A DNA stretch of 64,000 nucleotides from Corbicula japonica. Its lineage: Eukaryota > Mollusca > Bivalvia > Venerida > Cyrenidae. The stretch is taken from NCBI GenBank assembly GCA_038501625.1, contig JAZAYU010000008.1, positions 1,922,001 through 1,986,000 on the forward strand, given 5' to 3'. Under the pieces are notes generated by a model, which saw only the letters and a list, made by a program, of their open reading frames with translations, did no database searches and was not told the origin of the DNA. Both the position numbers and the translations under genes were made by a program. Below, piece by piece: positions 63,959 to 64,000 of the stretch; the first letter of the stretch is position 1, and the number at the start of each line of letters is the position of its first letter.

Positions 63959-64000
63959 TGTCCTCCGAACACTGATGCCCCCACTGCTACAACATTTGTA
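63959..64000 (-). mobile_element. pearl/Helentron-type element, GCCTCCAC family, cut by window end
   Basis: ACACTGATGCCCCCACTGCT matches the left ends of the elements at 44970 and 46395. The rest lies outside the window. Confidence 0.55.

Overview
The window looks like AT-rich nuclear DNA from a mollusc, most likely a bivalve. Genes are split into small exons (60-226 bp) with GT-AG introns of 0.1-5.6 kb. The introns are packed with short non-autonomous transposons: TTAA-flanked MITEs, CCAAT hairpins, and 'pearl'/Helentron-type elements with ~145-175 bp internal tandem units. Species cannot be fixed from sequence alone.

Two real genes are present, convergent and both running off the window at their 5' ends. 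(1) Plus strand, 1595-38793: a protein 4.1 (EPB41/coracle family) membrane-skeleton protein. I could assemble 22 exons, about 1009 codons with consistent intron phases. They give the distal FERM domain, the FERM-adjacent (FA) region, a charged linker, five FF-type repeats each on its own exon, a basic/acidic linker and the 4.1 C-terminal domain. (2) Minus strand, 63809-46118: SASS6 (SAS-6), the centriole cartwheel protein. I could assemble 15 exons, about 609 codons when one of two near-identical alternative exons is used. They cover part of the N-terminal head, the long coiled coil and the conserved C-terminal tail. Both genes lack their first exons here.

Layout: 1-1594, AT-rich sequence with a broken THAP zinc-finger fragment and a degenerate tandem repeat. 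1595-38793, protein 4.1 exons in repeat-rich introns, including a 4-bp-TSD transposon (copy 1), several pearl-type elements, a 1.2 kb pogo/Tc1-like element and a 0.6 kb TIR element. 38794-46117, intergenic, mostly unique AT-rich sequence with scattered MITEs. 46118-63809, SASS6 exons, with copy 2 of the same transposon, a GT-rich low-complexity block, a tRNA-headed SINE and more pearl-type elements.

The most unusual observations are the FERM-FA-FFx5-CTD architecture of the 4.1 protein, the tandemly duplicated SASS6 exon separated by only 29 bp (implying mutually exclusive use), and a 1.25 kb terminal-inverted-repeat element present once in an intron of each gene, each copy carrying a different later insertion.
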